Source of the DNA: Pseudoxanthomonas dokdonensis | Lineage (GTDB): Bacteria; Pseudomonadota; Gammaproteobacteria; Xanthomonadales; Xanthomonadaceae | Length of the DNA: 64,000 nucleotides | Direction: 5' to 3' | Assembly: GCF_001431405.1 (NCBI RefSeq) | Contig: NZ_LDJL01000011.1 | Coordinates: 496,001 to 560,000 of the forward strand | Shown: positions 37,137-43,604 of the stretch, in pieces | Layout of the letters: every line of letters begins with the position of its first letter | How positions within the stretch are numbered: position 1 is the first letter of the stretch | Notes under the pieces: model-generated | Seen by the model: the letters and a program-made list of their open reading frames with translations, nothing else | The model's database searches: none | Told to the model about the DNA's origin: nothing | Position numbers and translations under genes: made by a program

Positions 37137-37543
37137 CAGGCAGCGTCCCGGAAGTCACGCGGGTTGAATCCCTGCCCGAGCAGCACCGCGTCGCACCACT
37201 GCGCCGGAGCTGATTTCAGGCTGTATTCGTCGGGGTGGTCACCTATGTGCAGCGCTTGCGTGATGGCGTCGGCGGCTTGTGAGCGCGTCATGCTCAGGCT
37301 GGACCCGCCCAGCATGATGAAGCCGGCCGCGCCTTCACCGCGGTCAATGGCTGGCATCATTCGCCAGCCCAGCATCGTCCCGCTAATCAGGTGCCGGAAA
37401 TCATCCTTGGAAAGTCGCTGTCCGTGCCACTTGATTTGGCTAGAAAGATCTCCGCAAACGGCGTTCAACATCCTGCGTTGAGCGTCGGTCATCCGGCCTT
37501 CGCCCCGGAGATCCCAGTCCGATCGACCGATCTTCTCGGTCAT
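37136..37543 (-). CDS. ninB: NinB-like recombination mediator
   Basis: 135 residues. The core QRRMLNAVCGDLSSQIKWHGQRLSKDDFRHLISG matches the NinB (lambda Orf) pattern D-x-NRKLWA-LGDVSRQVEWHGRWL. The ~40-residue N-terminal strand region of lambda NinB is missing, replaced by EKIGRSDWDLRGEGRM. A second copy of this start occurs on the adjacent HNH protein. In lambda, Orf assists Red recombination by loading on SSB-coated DNA. Confidence 0.75.
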   Translation of the reverse strand: MTEKIGRSDWDLRGEGRMTDAQRRMLNAVCGDLSSQIKWHGQRLSKDDFRHLISGTMLGWRMMPAIDRGEGAAGFIMLGGSSLSMTRSQAADAITQALHIGDHPDEYSLKSAPAQWCDAVLLGQGFNPRDFRDAA

Positions 37544-38103
37544 TTCGCGTAACCCCCGCGCAGACGCCTAGCCGCAGACAAATAAGCCTCCGACGCCTGC
37601 TCTTCTGTGTCGAATGATCCAAGCCGGATTGGTTTCCCGTCATGAAATATCTGCGAAATCCATCTATTGCTCCGATGTTCCTTGGTCACGCCTTTAAACC
37701 GGGAATGCTTTCGCCGTTTAGGTATTCCATGTGTGTTCCAGCGATTCTGCTGAACTGTCGCCTCACGCAGGTTGTCAATCCGGTTGTCATCGCGATTGCC
37801 ATTGATGTGGTCGATTTCTTCTGCCGGCCAATCTCCGCTCGATAGCAACCATGCCAGTCGATGGGCGAAATACGTCTGGCCAAGAATCTTGATCCTGATG
37901 TAGCCGTTTGAGTGCGCCGATCCGGCCCTTTCGCCAACGCGCTTGGTCCTGCCTCTCCCATTTGTCGCCCATACGAAGAATCCTGTCTCAGGGTCGTAGA
38001 GCACATGCTTTCGCAGCTCATCCGCATTGAGCATCCGCCGCTGCTTGTCGCTCATGCGCTCGGTGCCTTCCAACTTCCAGTCGGATGGGGATAGATCGGC
38101 CAT
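37540..38103 (-). CDS. HNH homing endonuclease with AP2 domain and a NinB-like N-terminus
   Basis: 187 residues. Residues 1-28 (SDWKLEGTERMSDKQRRMLNA) match the start of the adjacent NinB at 15 of 21 positions. The HNH domain follows (YDPETGFFVWATNGRGR, AHRLAWLLSSGDWP, EEIDHINGNRDDNRIDNLREAT), then an AP2-type DNA-binding domain (FKGVTKEHRSNRWISQIFHDGKPIRLGSFDTEEQASEAYL). Typical free-standing homing endonuclease; start at 38103 in a TGATG overlap. Confidence 0.88.
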   Translation of the reverse strand: MADLSPSDWKLEGTERMSDKQRRMLNADELRKHVLYDPETGFFVWATNGRGRTKRVGERAGSAHSNGYIRIKILGQTYFAHRLAWLLSSGDWPAEEIDHINGNRDDNRIDNLREATVQQNRWNTHGIPKRRKHSRFKGVTKEHRSNRWISQIFHDGKPIRLGSFDTEEQASEAYLSAARRLRGGYAK

Positions 38104-38456
38104 CAGAACACCTCCCTTTCCCAGCCGCCGCCGTGCTTCTTCGCCCGCACCTTGAACGCCATGAAGCGGAACGGGTACTGGTCCGCGGCGACCTTGATTT
38201 TGACGCGGGCATCGTCGGTCCAGAAGCCTTTGACCTCGTGCAGCTCCACCACACCATCGGATGCCATCACGGCGAAATCGGCCGTGTAGAACGTGTTGTC
38301 GGCCAGCCTCAGCTTGATGCCTTCGAAGCGGTACCACAGGACTTCGCCAGCAGCCTTCAACAGCTCAAGATGCGCTGCATACGCGATCTCGGTCTTGTTC
38401 ATCTGCCCGGACTTCAGGCGGCCCAGGGCGAAGTGCGCGCGCGATGTGGTGGTCAC
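38103..38456 (-). CDS. DUF1064-like nuclease (PD-(D/E)XK fold)
   Basis: 117 residues from a GTG overlapping the preceding stop (GTGA); an internal ATG at 38402 (MNKTEIAYAAHLE) is the alternative. Core motifs: LWYRFEGIKLRLADNTFYTADFAVM then VVELHEVKGFWTDDARVKIK, giving the D...ExK arrangement of restriction-like nucleases. Such phage genes often serve as Holliday-junction resolvases. Confidence 0.8.
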   Translation of the reverse strand: MTTTSRAHFALGRLKSGQMNKTEIAYAAHLELLKAAGEVLWYRFEGIKLRLADNTFYTADFAVMASDGVVELHEVKGFWTDDARVKIKVAADQYPFRFMAFKVRAKKHGGGWEREVF

Positions 38457-39019
38457 GAGGCACCCCACTGACTCGCCATCGCATCCGCAATCCCCTGATA
38501 GGTGGCTGACCTTTCCCTTGCGCGGTTTGGGCCGGGCGCCATCTTGTGGATACGCGCCTCGCGCCCTTCGACGATGTTTGTTGGAGCCAGTAGCGGCAGG
38601 TTCTTCAGCCACAAACAGGTGGCCTTAGTCTCGCCGTGCCCGAACTGCCACGGCTGGATGATTTGGTCCGGCTTTCGGAAAAGGCTAGACATGATCCCGA
38701 TAGGCTGCTCTGCCGCCATCTTGTCCACGTACCGCTCCCCGTGCCGCCACAACTCCATGAAGAAACTGATGCCGGCCTGCTGCCTGCCGTCCATACGCTT
38801 TGCGGCAAAGTGCTTCGCGCCACTCACGCAAATGTCAGTGCATGGCGCATGGAAAATCATCAAGTCCCAGCAGGCGTGCAGTACGTCGCGAACGTCACCC
38901 TGGTAGTGCGGACCATGTGAGCGAGTAGGAAGCAGGTCGCAGCTCATGGCGTCATGCCCCCCCCTGATGAAAGCATCGCGGACAGCGCCGGATTCTTCGC
39001 AAGCAATCAAGACCCTCAC
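38453..39019 (-). CDS. short C5-methyltransferase-like protein
   Basis: 188 residues with a GTG start. It opens like a Rossmann methyltransferase (VLIACEESGAVRDAFIRGGHDAMSCDL) and has an MTase-like PC motif (LMIFHAPCTDICVSGAK, PCT rather than PCQ), then a mixed C-terminal part. It is roughly half the length of typical C5 cytosine methyltransferases and no target-recognition domain is apparent. Conserved in phage nin-type regions; enzymatic activity is uncertain. Confidence 0.65.
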   Translation of the reverse strand: MRVLIACEESGAVRDAFIRGGHDAMSCDLLPTRSHGPHYQGDVRDVLHACWDLMIFHAPCTDICVSGAKHFAAKRMDGRQQAGISFFMELWRHGERYVDKMAAEQPIGIMSSLFRKPDQIIQPWQFGHGETKATCLWLKNLPLLAPTNIVEGREARIHKMAPGPNRARERSATYQGIADAMASQWGAS

Positions 39020-39201
39020 CGCTTAACCCTCCTACCCGCCATCCTCCACTGAACCCGCGCATAGTCGGCGCAGACCTGGCGGCAGTTGACGGTGCAGCGC
39101 TCACACTTCTCAGGCATCGATTCCACGGCGGTTTTCCATTCAGCGGCAGGGAGTTTTTGCAGGCGCTTGGCGAAGTCGCTTAGGCAGTGGGTGGTTGGCA
39201 T
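39016..39201 (-). CDS. small Cys-rich phage protein
   Basis: 61 residues from MPTTHCLSDFAKRLQKLP. A cluster of four Cys (CERCTVNCRQVC) probably binds zinc. Its start overlaps the preceding gene's stop region. Function unknown. Confidence 0.65.
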   Translation of the reverse strand: MPTTHCLSDFAKRLQKLPAAEWKTAVESMPEKCERCTVNCRQVCADYARVQWRMAGRRVKR

Positions 39202-39392
39202 CAGTTCGCCCTCCGCGCCAGACTGATGGCCCGCATCGCCGTTGACGTGGCCACACCGAATCGCTGGCACACGTCGCTGACCAGTAGCCGGGTACGCAGC
39301 CCCAGAAGTTCACGCGGCAGGCTCTGCGCGATGCGCGCCGCCTCCGGGTGGTGGCGGGTCCAGACGTGGAGCGGCGGGTGGTAGTGAATCAC
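39201..39392 (-). CDS. small HTH-like phage protein
   Basis: 63 residues from a GTG that overlaps the DnaC-like stop (GTGA). The C-terminal half (VSDVCQRFGVATSTAMRAISLARR) is a helix-turn-helix. It resembles the product of 41081-41278, so the two may be paralogs. Confidence 0.65.
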   Translation of the reverse strand: MIHYHPPLHVWTRHHPEAARIAQSLPRELLGLRTRLLVSDVCQRFGVATSTAMRAISLARRAN

Positions 39393-40207
39393 CGGCTCCC
39401 CCTGTGGCTTTCCCAATCGAACGCCAATACCGACCCGCACTCGCGGTAGCGGTCCATGACGCGCTGACCAAGGAACGATTCCAGTTCCTCCATCGCCAAG
39501 TTCGAAATCAGGATGGTGGGACGCAGCTCCTGGTAGCGGGCGTTCAGAACCTCGAACATCAGCATCTTTTCGTGTTCGCTTCCAATCTGCACGCCGACCT
39601 CATCGAGAATCAGCAGGTCGGGCGAAACTAGGTCATCAATGGCGCCCTGCTCCGTCTGCTGGCTGTCCTTGGCGTAGGTCGATTTGATGCGCCGCAACAT
39701 CGCCGAGACAGTGCCGAACGCAGCGACCGCAAGGTATTCGCGCATCACATGGCTGGCAATGGCGCAGGCCAAGTGCGTCTTTCCGGTGCCGGGCAACCCG
39801 GTCAGCACCAGCGATGAGCCGACAGCGGCCTTTTCGGGCCACTTGCTGGCGAACGCCCTGCAGACGCTGTGGGCGATTTTCTGGCCGTTCCCGGTCGCCT
39901 TGTAGCCATCAAAGTCGCGTTCCGCAAACCTCGCCGGGATGCCGGCCGAGCGGAACAGTGAATCGACGCGGCGCTGCCGTTCGCGTGAAATCTCCGCCGC
40001 CTTGCGGGCATCCTCGGCAGCATGCTTGGCGTCTTTGCAGGCTTGGCAGCTGCTGGTCACGACCGTGGTGCTGCCCAGGATGTGGTACTCGGTGACGGTG
40101 GCGCGATACGGCCCGTGTTCGGGGCAGATGGCGTCAACCGTCTGCGATTGCGGCTCGTGCAGCGTCTCGGAGGTCGGGGGGGAGCTGGTCGATTGGGGTG
40201 CTTGCAT
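39389..40207 (-). CDS. DnaC-like replicative helicase loader
   Basis: 272 residues from MQAPQSTSSPPT, eight bases after AAGGA. A zinc-binding N-terminal part (ICPEHGPYRA, CQACKDAKHA), a coiled region, then an AAA+ ATPase with Walker A VLTGLPGTGKTHLACAI and Walker B PDLLILDEVG, plus sensor-1 TILISNL. It recruits host DnaB to the phage origin, the role of lambda P. The start lies inside the initiator gene. Confidence 0.88.
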   Translation of the reverse strand: MQAPQSTSSPPTSETLHEPQSQTVDAICPEHGPYRATVTEYHILGSTTVVTSSCQACKDAKHAAEDARKAAEISRERQRRVDSLFRSAGIPARFAERDFDGYKATGNGQKIAHSVCRAFASKWPEKAAVGSSLVLTGLPGTGKTHLACAIASHVMREYLAVAAFGTVSAMLRRIKSTYAKDSQQTEQGAIDDLVSPDLLILDEVGVQIGSEHEKMLMFEVLNARYQELRPTILISNLAMEELESFLGQRVMDRYRECGSVLAFDWESHRGSR

Positions 40208-40916
40208 AGGTTTTTCCTTGGAAGTTTTCGGCGGCTGATGGTTTCCCGGATTGCGGCCCGGCTCGCTCGTGGGGTTTGAGCCAGGCCGCCTCCAAGCCCT
40301 GCGAACCACGGAAGCACCAAATCCTGAGGAAGGCGTCCAAGGTCATGCCGGCCTTCTCGGATTCGCGGATGGCGTGGGTCAGCACGGTTTCGGTAACGGG
40401 GGCTTTTTTGGCTTTCCGCAAATCCAGCCAGTCGAACCACGTTTGCTCGTCCACGCCATCGGGGCGAGTGAGCGCGTCAGCGCGTTTCTTATTGACGGTT
40501 GCTTTACTGACGGTTCTTGACGGTTCTTTACGGTTAGACCGCACCTGCTGCGGGGGTGACTGCCGCATCTGCGGGGGTGACTGCCGCATCTGCGGGGGTT
40601 CGATTGCCGCATCTGCGGGGGTGTCAGAAATGCGGGGGTGCCGCATCTGCGGGGGTACTGCCAGATTTGCGGGGGTTACGACGTACCGGGTATGTCGCCC
40701 ATTGGAGCGGTCAGAAACCAGTGCGCCGACTTTTTCAAGCTCCTGAATAGCGCGGTGAACAGCCCGCTCACTGAAGCAGGTGCGCTCGCAAATCGTCGGG
40801 ATGGATGGCCAGCATTCTCCGTGGTCATTGGCGTTGTCAGCCAGAGAAATCAACACCGCTTTCTGTGTGGGCGGCAGCTGCAAGGGCCAGCATTTGGACA
40901 TGACAAGGGTCGACAC
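40134..40916 (-). CDS. phage replication initiator (lambda O-like role)
   Basis: 260 residues from a GTG with AAGGA upstream. Winged-helix domain (1-80; TQKAVLISLADNANDHGECWPSIPTICERTCFSERAVHRAIQELEKVG), then a low-complexity linker of PPQMRQS-type repeats (88-125), which is the translation of an iteron array, then a C-terminal helical domain (ADALTRPDGVDEQTWFDWLDLRK..) like DnaT/primosomal partners. Combined initiator, embedded origin and downstream loader mirror lambda O-P. Confidence 0.82.
   Translation of the reverse strand: MSTLVMSKCWPLQLPPTQKAVLISLADNANDHGECWPSIPTICERTCFSERAVHRAIQELEKVGALVSDRSNGRHTRYVVTPANLAVPPQMRHPRISDTPADAAIEPPQMRQSPPQMRQSPPQQVRSNRKEPSRTVSKATVNKKRADALTRPDGVDEQTWFDWLDLRKAKKAPVTETVLTHAIRESEKAGMTLDAFLRIWCFRGSQGLEAAWLKPHERAGPQSGKPSAAENFQGKTYASTPIDQLPPDLRDAARAAIADG
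40486..40680. repeat. putative phage replication origin: iterons in the initiator gene
   Basis: Seven copies of TGCGGGGGT begin at 40549, 40570, 40591, 40614, 40631, 40648 and 40668, several extended to CCGCATCTGCGGGGGT. Next to them (40490-40540) is a lower-GC stretch with four tandem (G/T)ACGGTT units, a candidate unwinding element. The layout mimics lambda ori inside O. Confidence 0.75.
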
Positions 40917-40919
40917 GGC

Positions 40920-41084
40920 CTATTCCTTGACCTCATCGAAAGGCCGGCGCAGATGCTCGCCACTCTTGATGGCTGCACGCGCCAGACGCACGGTTTCCGG
41001 ATCCGGCCAGGTCTTTTCGTTGACGTCGAAGATGCCCGGGTCGTTCTCGGGCGATGGCGGCGACGGGATGGTGACGGGCTTCAT
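40920..41084 (-). CDS. small acidic phage protein
   Basis: 54 residues, MKPVTIPSPPSPENDPGIFDV.., ATGA overlap with the gene before it and 4 nt ahead of the initiator. The C-terminal helix (ETVRLARAAIKSGEHLRRPF) is charged. Unknown function. Confidence 0.65.
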   Translation of the reverse strand: MKPVTIPSPPSPENDPGIFDVNEKTWPDPETVRLARAAIKSGEHLRRPFDEVKE

Positions 41085-41278
41085 GCAATCCCCCTTGCGG
41101 CGCGTATGGCGGCAATCCAGCGCAGCGCCGTCGCCCTGCTCATGCCGAACAAATCCATAAGCTCGTCGCGCGTGGGAAGCCGGCTGGGGAATCTCTGCGC
41201 CAGCATGCACGCCACGTACATCGTCCCATTCCCTGAGCTGGGTGCAGGCGTGTGGAGTTGATCTCGGTAAGTGGTCAT
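41081..41278 (-). CDS. small HTH-like phage protein
   Basis: 65 residues; C-terminal helix-turn-helix (TRDELMDLFGMSRATALRWIAAIRA). Overlaps neighbours in ATGA style. Sister of 39201-39392 by appearance. Probably DNA binding, early operon. Confidence 0.7.
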   Translation of the reverse strand: MTTYRDQLHTPAPSSGNGTMYVACMLAQRFPSRLPTRDELMDLFGMSRATALRWIAAIRAARGIA

Positions 41279-41655
41279 GCGTGCGTCCTCGCCATGCGTG
41301 CCTGCAGCGCTTCCAGCGCCTTCACTGACGCGATGAACTCGCGCTGCAGCTGGGCGGCTTCATCCTCGGGATTGATGGGCTGCGGCTCGGCGTAACCAGC
41401 GGCCTGGGCCTCGTATGCCGCCAGCACATGCACGCCGGCTTGACGTGCGGCCTTGCGGATGTAGGCCAGTTCGCTCAGCGAGAGCTTCTCGCGCTTGTCC
41501 GGGTTGCAGCAGTCCGCCAGCCAGCGGCCGGCAGCTTCCACGGTCATATCCGGCTTCATGTCGTGACCGATGCGCTTGAAGCCGCCCATCGCCTCAACGG
41601 CATGTCTGACGGCGTCGTGGTAGTCGTCAACGAACAAGGGAATCTGGTTGCTCAT
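41275..41655 (-). CDS. CII-like phage transcriptional regulator
   Basis: 126 residues from MSNQIPLFVDDYHDAVRHAVEAMGG. The segment FKRIGHDMKPDMTVEAAGRWLADCCNPDKREKLSLSELAYI matches the CII-type regulators of many gammaproteobacterial phages, a helix-turn-helix with a conserved W-L-x-x-C-x-NP-x-(K/R)RE. By analogy it activates lysogeny genes. Begins the replication gene train; about 210 nt of non-coding DNA separates it from the plus-strand gene at 41866. Confidence 0.78.
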   Translation of the reverse strand: MSNQIPLFVDDYHDAVRHAVEAMGGFKRIGHDMKPDMTVEAAGRWLADCCNPDKREKLSLSELAYIRKAARQAGVHVLAAYEAQAAGYAEPQPINPEDEAAQLQREFIASVKALEALQARMARTHA

Positions 41656-41865
41656 GATGGGTTTCCGATGGTGTCCGCGAGCGTCGGAAAGCGTCGGACA
41701 GGCTGATTGGGTTACAAAAATGGCCCGCCCCGAAGGAACGAGCCGACGTGTTATTGATGGATGGACGCGCTGCCGCGAATGAAGCCCTTCCCAGCACTGC
41801 GTACGGAGATTCCTCCCCCGCTGTACGATGGGTTCACTACCACACCACCGACAGCGAGGAAGGAA

Positions 41866-42081
41866 ATGGACAACGAAACCAAGGGGCGTTTGCTGGCCCT
41901 CGAAGCATTGGTCAAGGAACTGGTCATTGCTCTTCCCTTCGACCAGGCGACCGGCATACTGGGCAACGTCCTGCCGCCGCTTCAGCGTCAACCACAGGAG
42001 CTTGGGGGGCATGCAACCGAGCTGATCCGCCAGATTTCTCTACAAGTTCACGAGAAGCAACGACGCGCTCAATCCGGCTGA
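41866..42081 (+). CDS. small phage protein, plus strand within the early minus operon
   Basis: 71 residues from MDNETKGRLLALEALVKELV, with AAGGAA 1-3 nt upstream of spacing range (GAGGAAGGAAATG). Amphipathic helices throughout. It runs against the early minus operon and overlaps a minus-strand ORF (41924-42208) at its 3' side. Unknown function. Confidence 0.65.
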   Translation: MDNETKGRLLALEALVKELVIALPFDQATGILGNVLPPLQRQPQELGGHATELIRQISLQVHEKQRRAQSG

Positions 42082-42208
42082 CCTGGGACTTGAGATCGCC
42101 GACATCCTTGCTGGTGTCGGCGATCTCGCGGCTTACCCAGAACTTCCATTCTCGAACCAGCTGGTCCATCTCAGGCACCAGCCAGCGACGCATCAATCTA
42201 CGCAGCAT
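41924..42208 (-). CDS. small phage protein with strong ribosome site, overlapping an opposing gene
   Basis: 94 residues from MLRRLMRRWLVPEMDQLVREWKF; GGAGG precedes the ATG by 7 nt. The first 50 residues form a basic anchor plus a coiled coil (EIADTSKDVGDLKSQVSRIERVV). The last half is antisense to the plus-strand gene 41866-42081 and looks less natural. Could be a small membrane-linked early protein or a shorter gene than shown. Confidence 0.5.
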   Translation of the reverse strand: MLRRLMRRWLVPEMDQLVREWKFWVSREIADTSKDVGDLKSQVSRIERVVASRELVEKSGGSARLHAPQAPVVDAEAAAGRCPVCRSPGRREEQ

Positions 42209-42285
42209 GATCGACCTCCGCGGCAAGGTTTCCGCCCCCGTGGCAGACTGGAGCTGCGAACAAGCAACCCGCCACGGAGACGGAA

Positions 42286-42603
42286 GTGGAATTGACGACA
42301 CTGTTGTTCGGAACGGAGGACGGGCAGCTCATGGTTGGCCCTGCAGTGCTGATAGAAGGCCAGCTTTGGCTTGTCGCTTCATGGCGCGAACAGACAGAAT
42401 CAGAATTTTGGCGGCCAGAAGTAGCCATTCCAGTGCCGATGGAGGCTGTTCAACACTGCCCGGATTGCGCGGACTACGAATATCTTCTGAGCGGCTCAAT
42501 ACCCAAACTCGCGTTTCAGGGCCACACCGCACAATGGCAAGGCCTGCTGTTCGTGCCAGAGGTCCGGCCTGCATGGAAGGTGGCTGTTCCGAGCCTGAAT
42601 TGA
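42286..42603 (+). CDS. hypothetical phage protein, plus strand next to cro
   Basis: 105 residues from a GTG with GGAGACGGAA in front. Globular composition with five Trp (LWLVASWREQTESEFW) and a CPDC motif (VQHCPDCADYEYLL). Converges on the Cro-like gene, 5 nt away. Not recognised; being opposite to the early transcript, it is likely expressed from its own promoter, perhaps in the lysogen. Confidence 0.7.
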   Translation: MELTTLLFGTEDGQLMVGPAVLIEGQLWLVASWREQTESEFWRPEVAIPVPMEAVQHCPDCADYEYLLSGSIPKLAFQGHTAQWQGLLFVPEVRPAWKVAVPSLN

Positions 42604-42608
42604 CGGCG

Positions 42609-42848
42609 CTACGCAGCATCTTTGGAGACCTCGGGCGCAGGTGTGCGAATGAAGTCGGCTGCGAAGTCCGCCGCAGACAAGGTCACGCCCCGCCTGGTGG
42701 CGAGCTCATTGATCGCGCGATACTGACGGCGGTTCGGGAATCTCTCGCCCCGTTCGTAGTAGCGAATCGAATGGGTGGTGCAGCCAATGGCCTCGGCAAT
42801 TTCAGCCGTGGTCATGCCGGTGTCGCGGATGAGGTTGATGGCTTTCAT
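42609..42848 (-). CDS. Cro-like HTH repressor
   Basis: 79 residues from MKAINLIRDTGMTTAEIAEAIGCTTHSIRYYERGERFP, a lambda-type helix-turn-helix of the YdaS/Cro kind. First gene of the minus-strand early operon, divergent from the CI-like gene. A predicted promoter (-35 TTGCGT at 42883-42878, -10 TACGGT at 42860-42855, 17-bp spacer) would start transcription at about the A of the ATG, so the mRNA may be leaderless. Confidence 0.78.
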   Translation of the reverse strand: MKAINLIRDTGMTTAEIAEAIGCTTHSIRYYERGERFPNRRQYRAINELATRRGVTLSAADFAADFIRTPAPEVSKDAA

Positions 42849-42854
42849 GCGCGA

Positions 42855-42930
42855 ACCGTAACACCATGTCACGGTATACGCAACACCCCGTTACGGTACG
42901 TACTTTGATGGGCCGTAACGCATCGTTACC
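42855..42930. promoter_or_regulatory. right operator: three 17-bp sites and the cro promoter
   Basis: Three copies of CGTAAC-N5-GTTACG: CGTAACACCATGTCACG (42857-42873), CGCAACACCCCGTTACG (42879-42895) and CGTAACGCATCGTTACC (42914-42930), each with at most one or two mismatches. The cro promoter -10 lies in the first site and its -35 at the second, so repressor binding would block it. Confidence 0.82.
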
Positions 42931-42967
42931 ATTGGCGTCTCATGTAATGCGAGTGGAATCCCCCAAG

Positions 42968-43285
42968 ATGCACTGGTACGAACGGGTAGCTGCCTCCCTC
43001 CGCGACAGATCTGTCAGTAACGCGGAGGTGGGCCGGAGAATGACCCCTCAGGTCACCGGCCAAGCCATCACCCTGAAACTGCAGGGGAAGCGCCCAGTCA
43101 CCGTTGATGAACTGAAAGTCTTTGCCGCCTGCGCAGGACTGACTGTGGCCGAAGCACTGGGGGATGATGTGATCGTTGAGCTTCAAGATGAGAAAGACCT
43201 TGTCGAGCTGTACCGCCTACTATCAGACGAGCAGAAGCGCGCATTCATGGAAATGCTGAAGGCCACTACGGGAGGCCCGCGATGA
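42968..43285 (+). CDS. CI-like prophage repressor without autocleavage domain
   Basis: 105 residues from MHWYERVAASLRDRSV; GGAA lies 9 nt upstream. Earlier in-frame ATGs (42866, 42947) would run through the operators or lack a ribosome site. Helix-turn-helix: NAEVGRRMTPQVTGQAITLKLQGKRPVTVDELKVFAACAGLTV; then a short acidic helical tail (DEKDLVELYRLLSDEQKRAFMEML). There is no S24/LexA protease domain. Position opposite the Cro-like gene and beside both operators supports the repressor role. Confidence 0.75.
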   Translation: MHWYERVAASLRDRSVSNAEVGRRMTPQVTGQAITLKLQGKRPVTVDELKVFAACAGLTVAEALGDDVIVELQDEKDLVELYRLLSDEQKRAFMEMLKATTGGPR

Positions 43286-43554
43286 AGCGCATCGCCGTAG
43301 GCCTATTAGCAGCCACCATTTGCAGCTGCAGCAACGACATAGAAGCCCAGTTCGGACGGGTGGAAAGGTTCGCCGAATCTGCCCAGAACGGAACGTCGCG
43401 CGACGTGTTCCTCGTGCGGTCTGGCATTGCCGGGAATGAGCGGGTTGGCTTCATCTATGCAATGGCCGACGATATGGCTGTTTGCCTGGAAATTGCCGCA
43501 GATATGTCCGCCAAATACCCTCGGGCTCCTTACAGCTGCGAATACGCGAACTAA
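43282..43554 (+). CDS. lysogeny-linked putative lipoprotein
   Basis: 90 residues. The start overlaps the repressor stop (ATGA), so it should be made in the lysogen. The signal sequence MKRIAVGLLAATICSC has a lipobox-like site (ATIC/SC). The mature part (about 73 residues; FGRVERFAESAQNG, VRSGIAGNERVGFIYAMAD, CLEIAADMSAKY, SCEYAN) has two further Cys. Candidate superinfection-exclusion or conversion protein by position only. Confidence 0.7.
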   Translation: MKRIAVGLLAATICSCSNDIEAQFGRVERFAESAQNGTSRDVFLVRSGIAGNERVGFIYAMADDMAVCLEIAADMSAKYPRAPYSCEYAN

Positions 43555-43604
43555 ACCGGGTCCAGAACCAAGCAAATCAGCGGATCCCGCGACTGTTCCA
43601 TAAG

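Noticed and set aside
40548-40676. CRISPR-like repeat array
   Set aside because: Repeats are 9-16 bp with 17-23 bp periods inside a coding region; they fit iterons, not CRISPR repeats with ~30-bp spacers, and there are no cas genes.
42866-42967. Longer start for the repressor at 42866
   Set aside because: It would read through all three operators and has no ribosome site; MHWYERVAASL is a more natural start.
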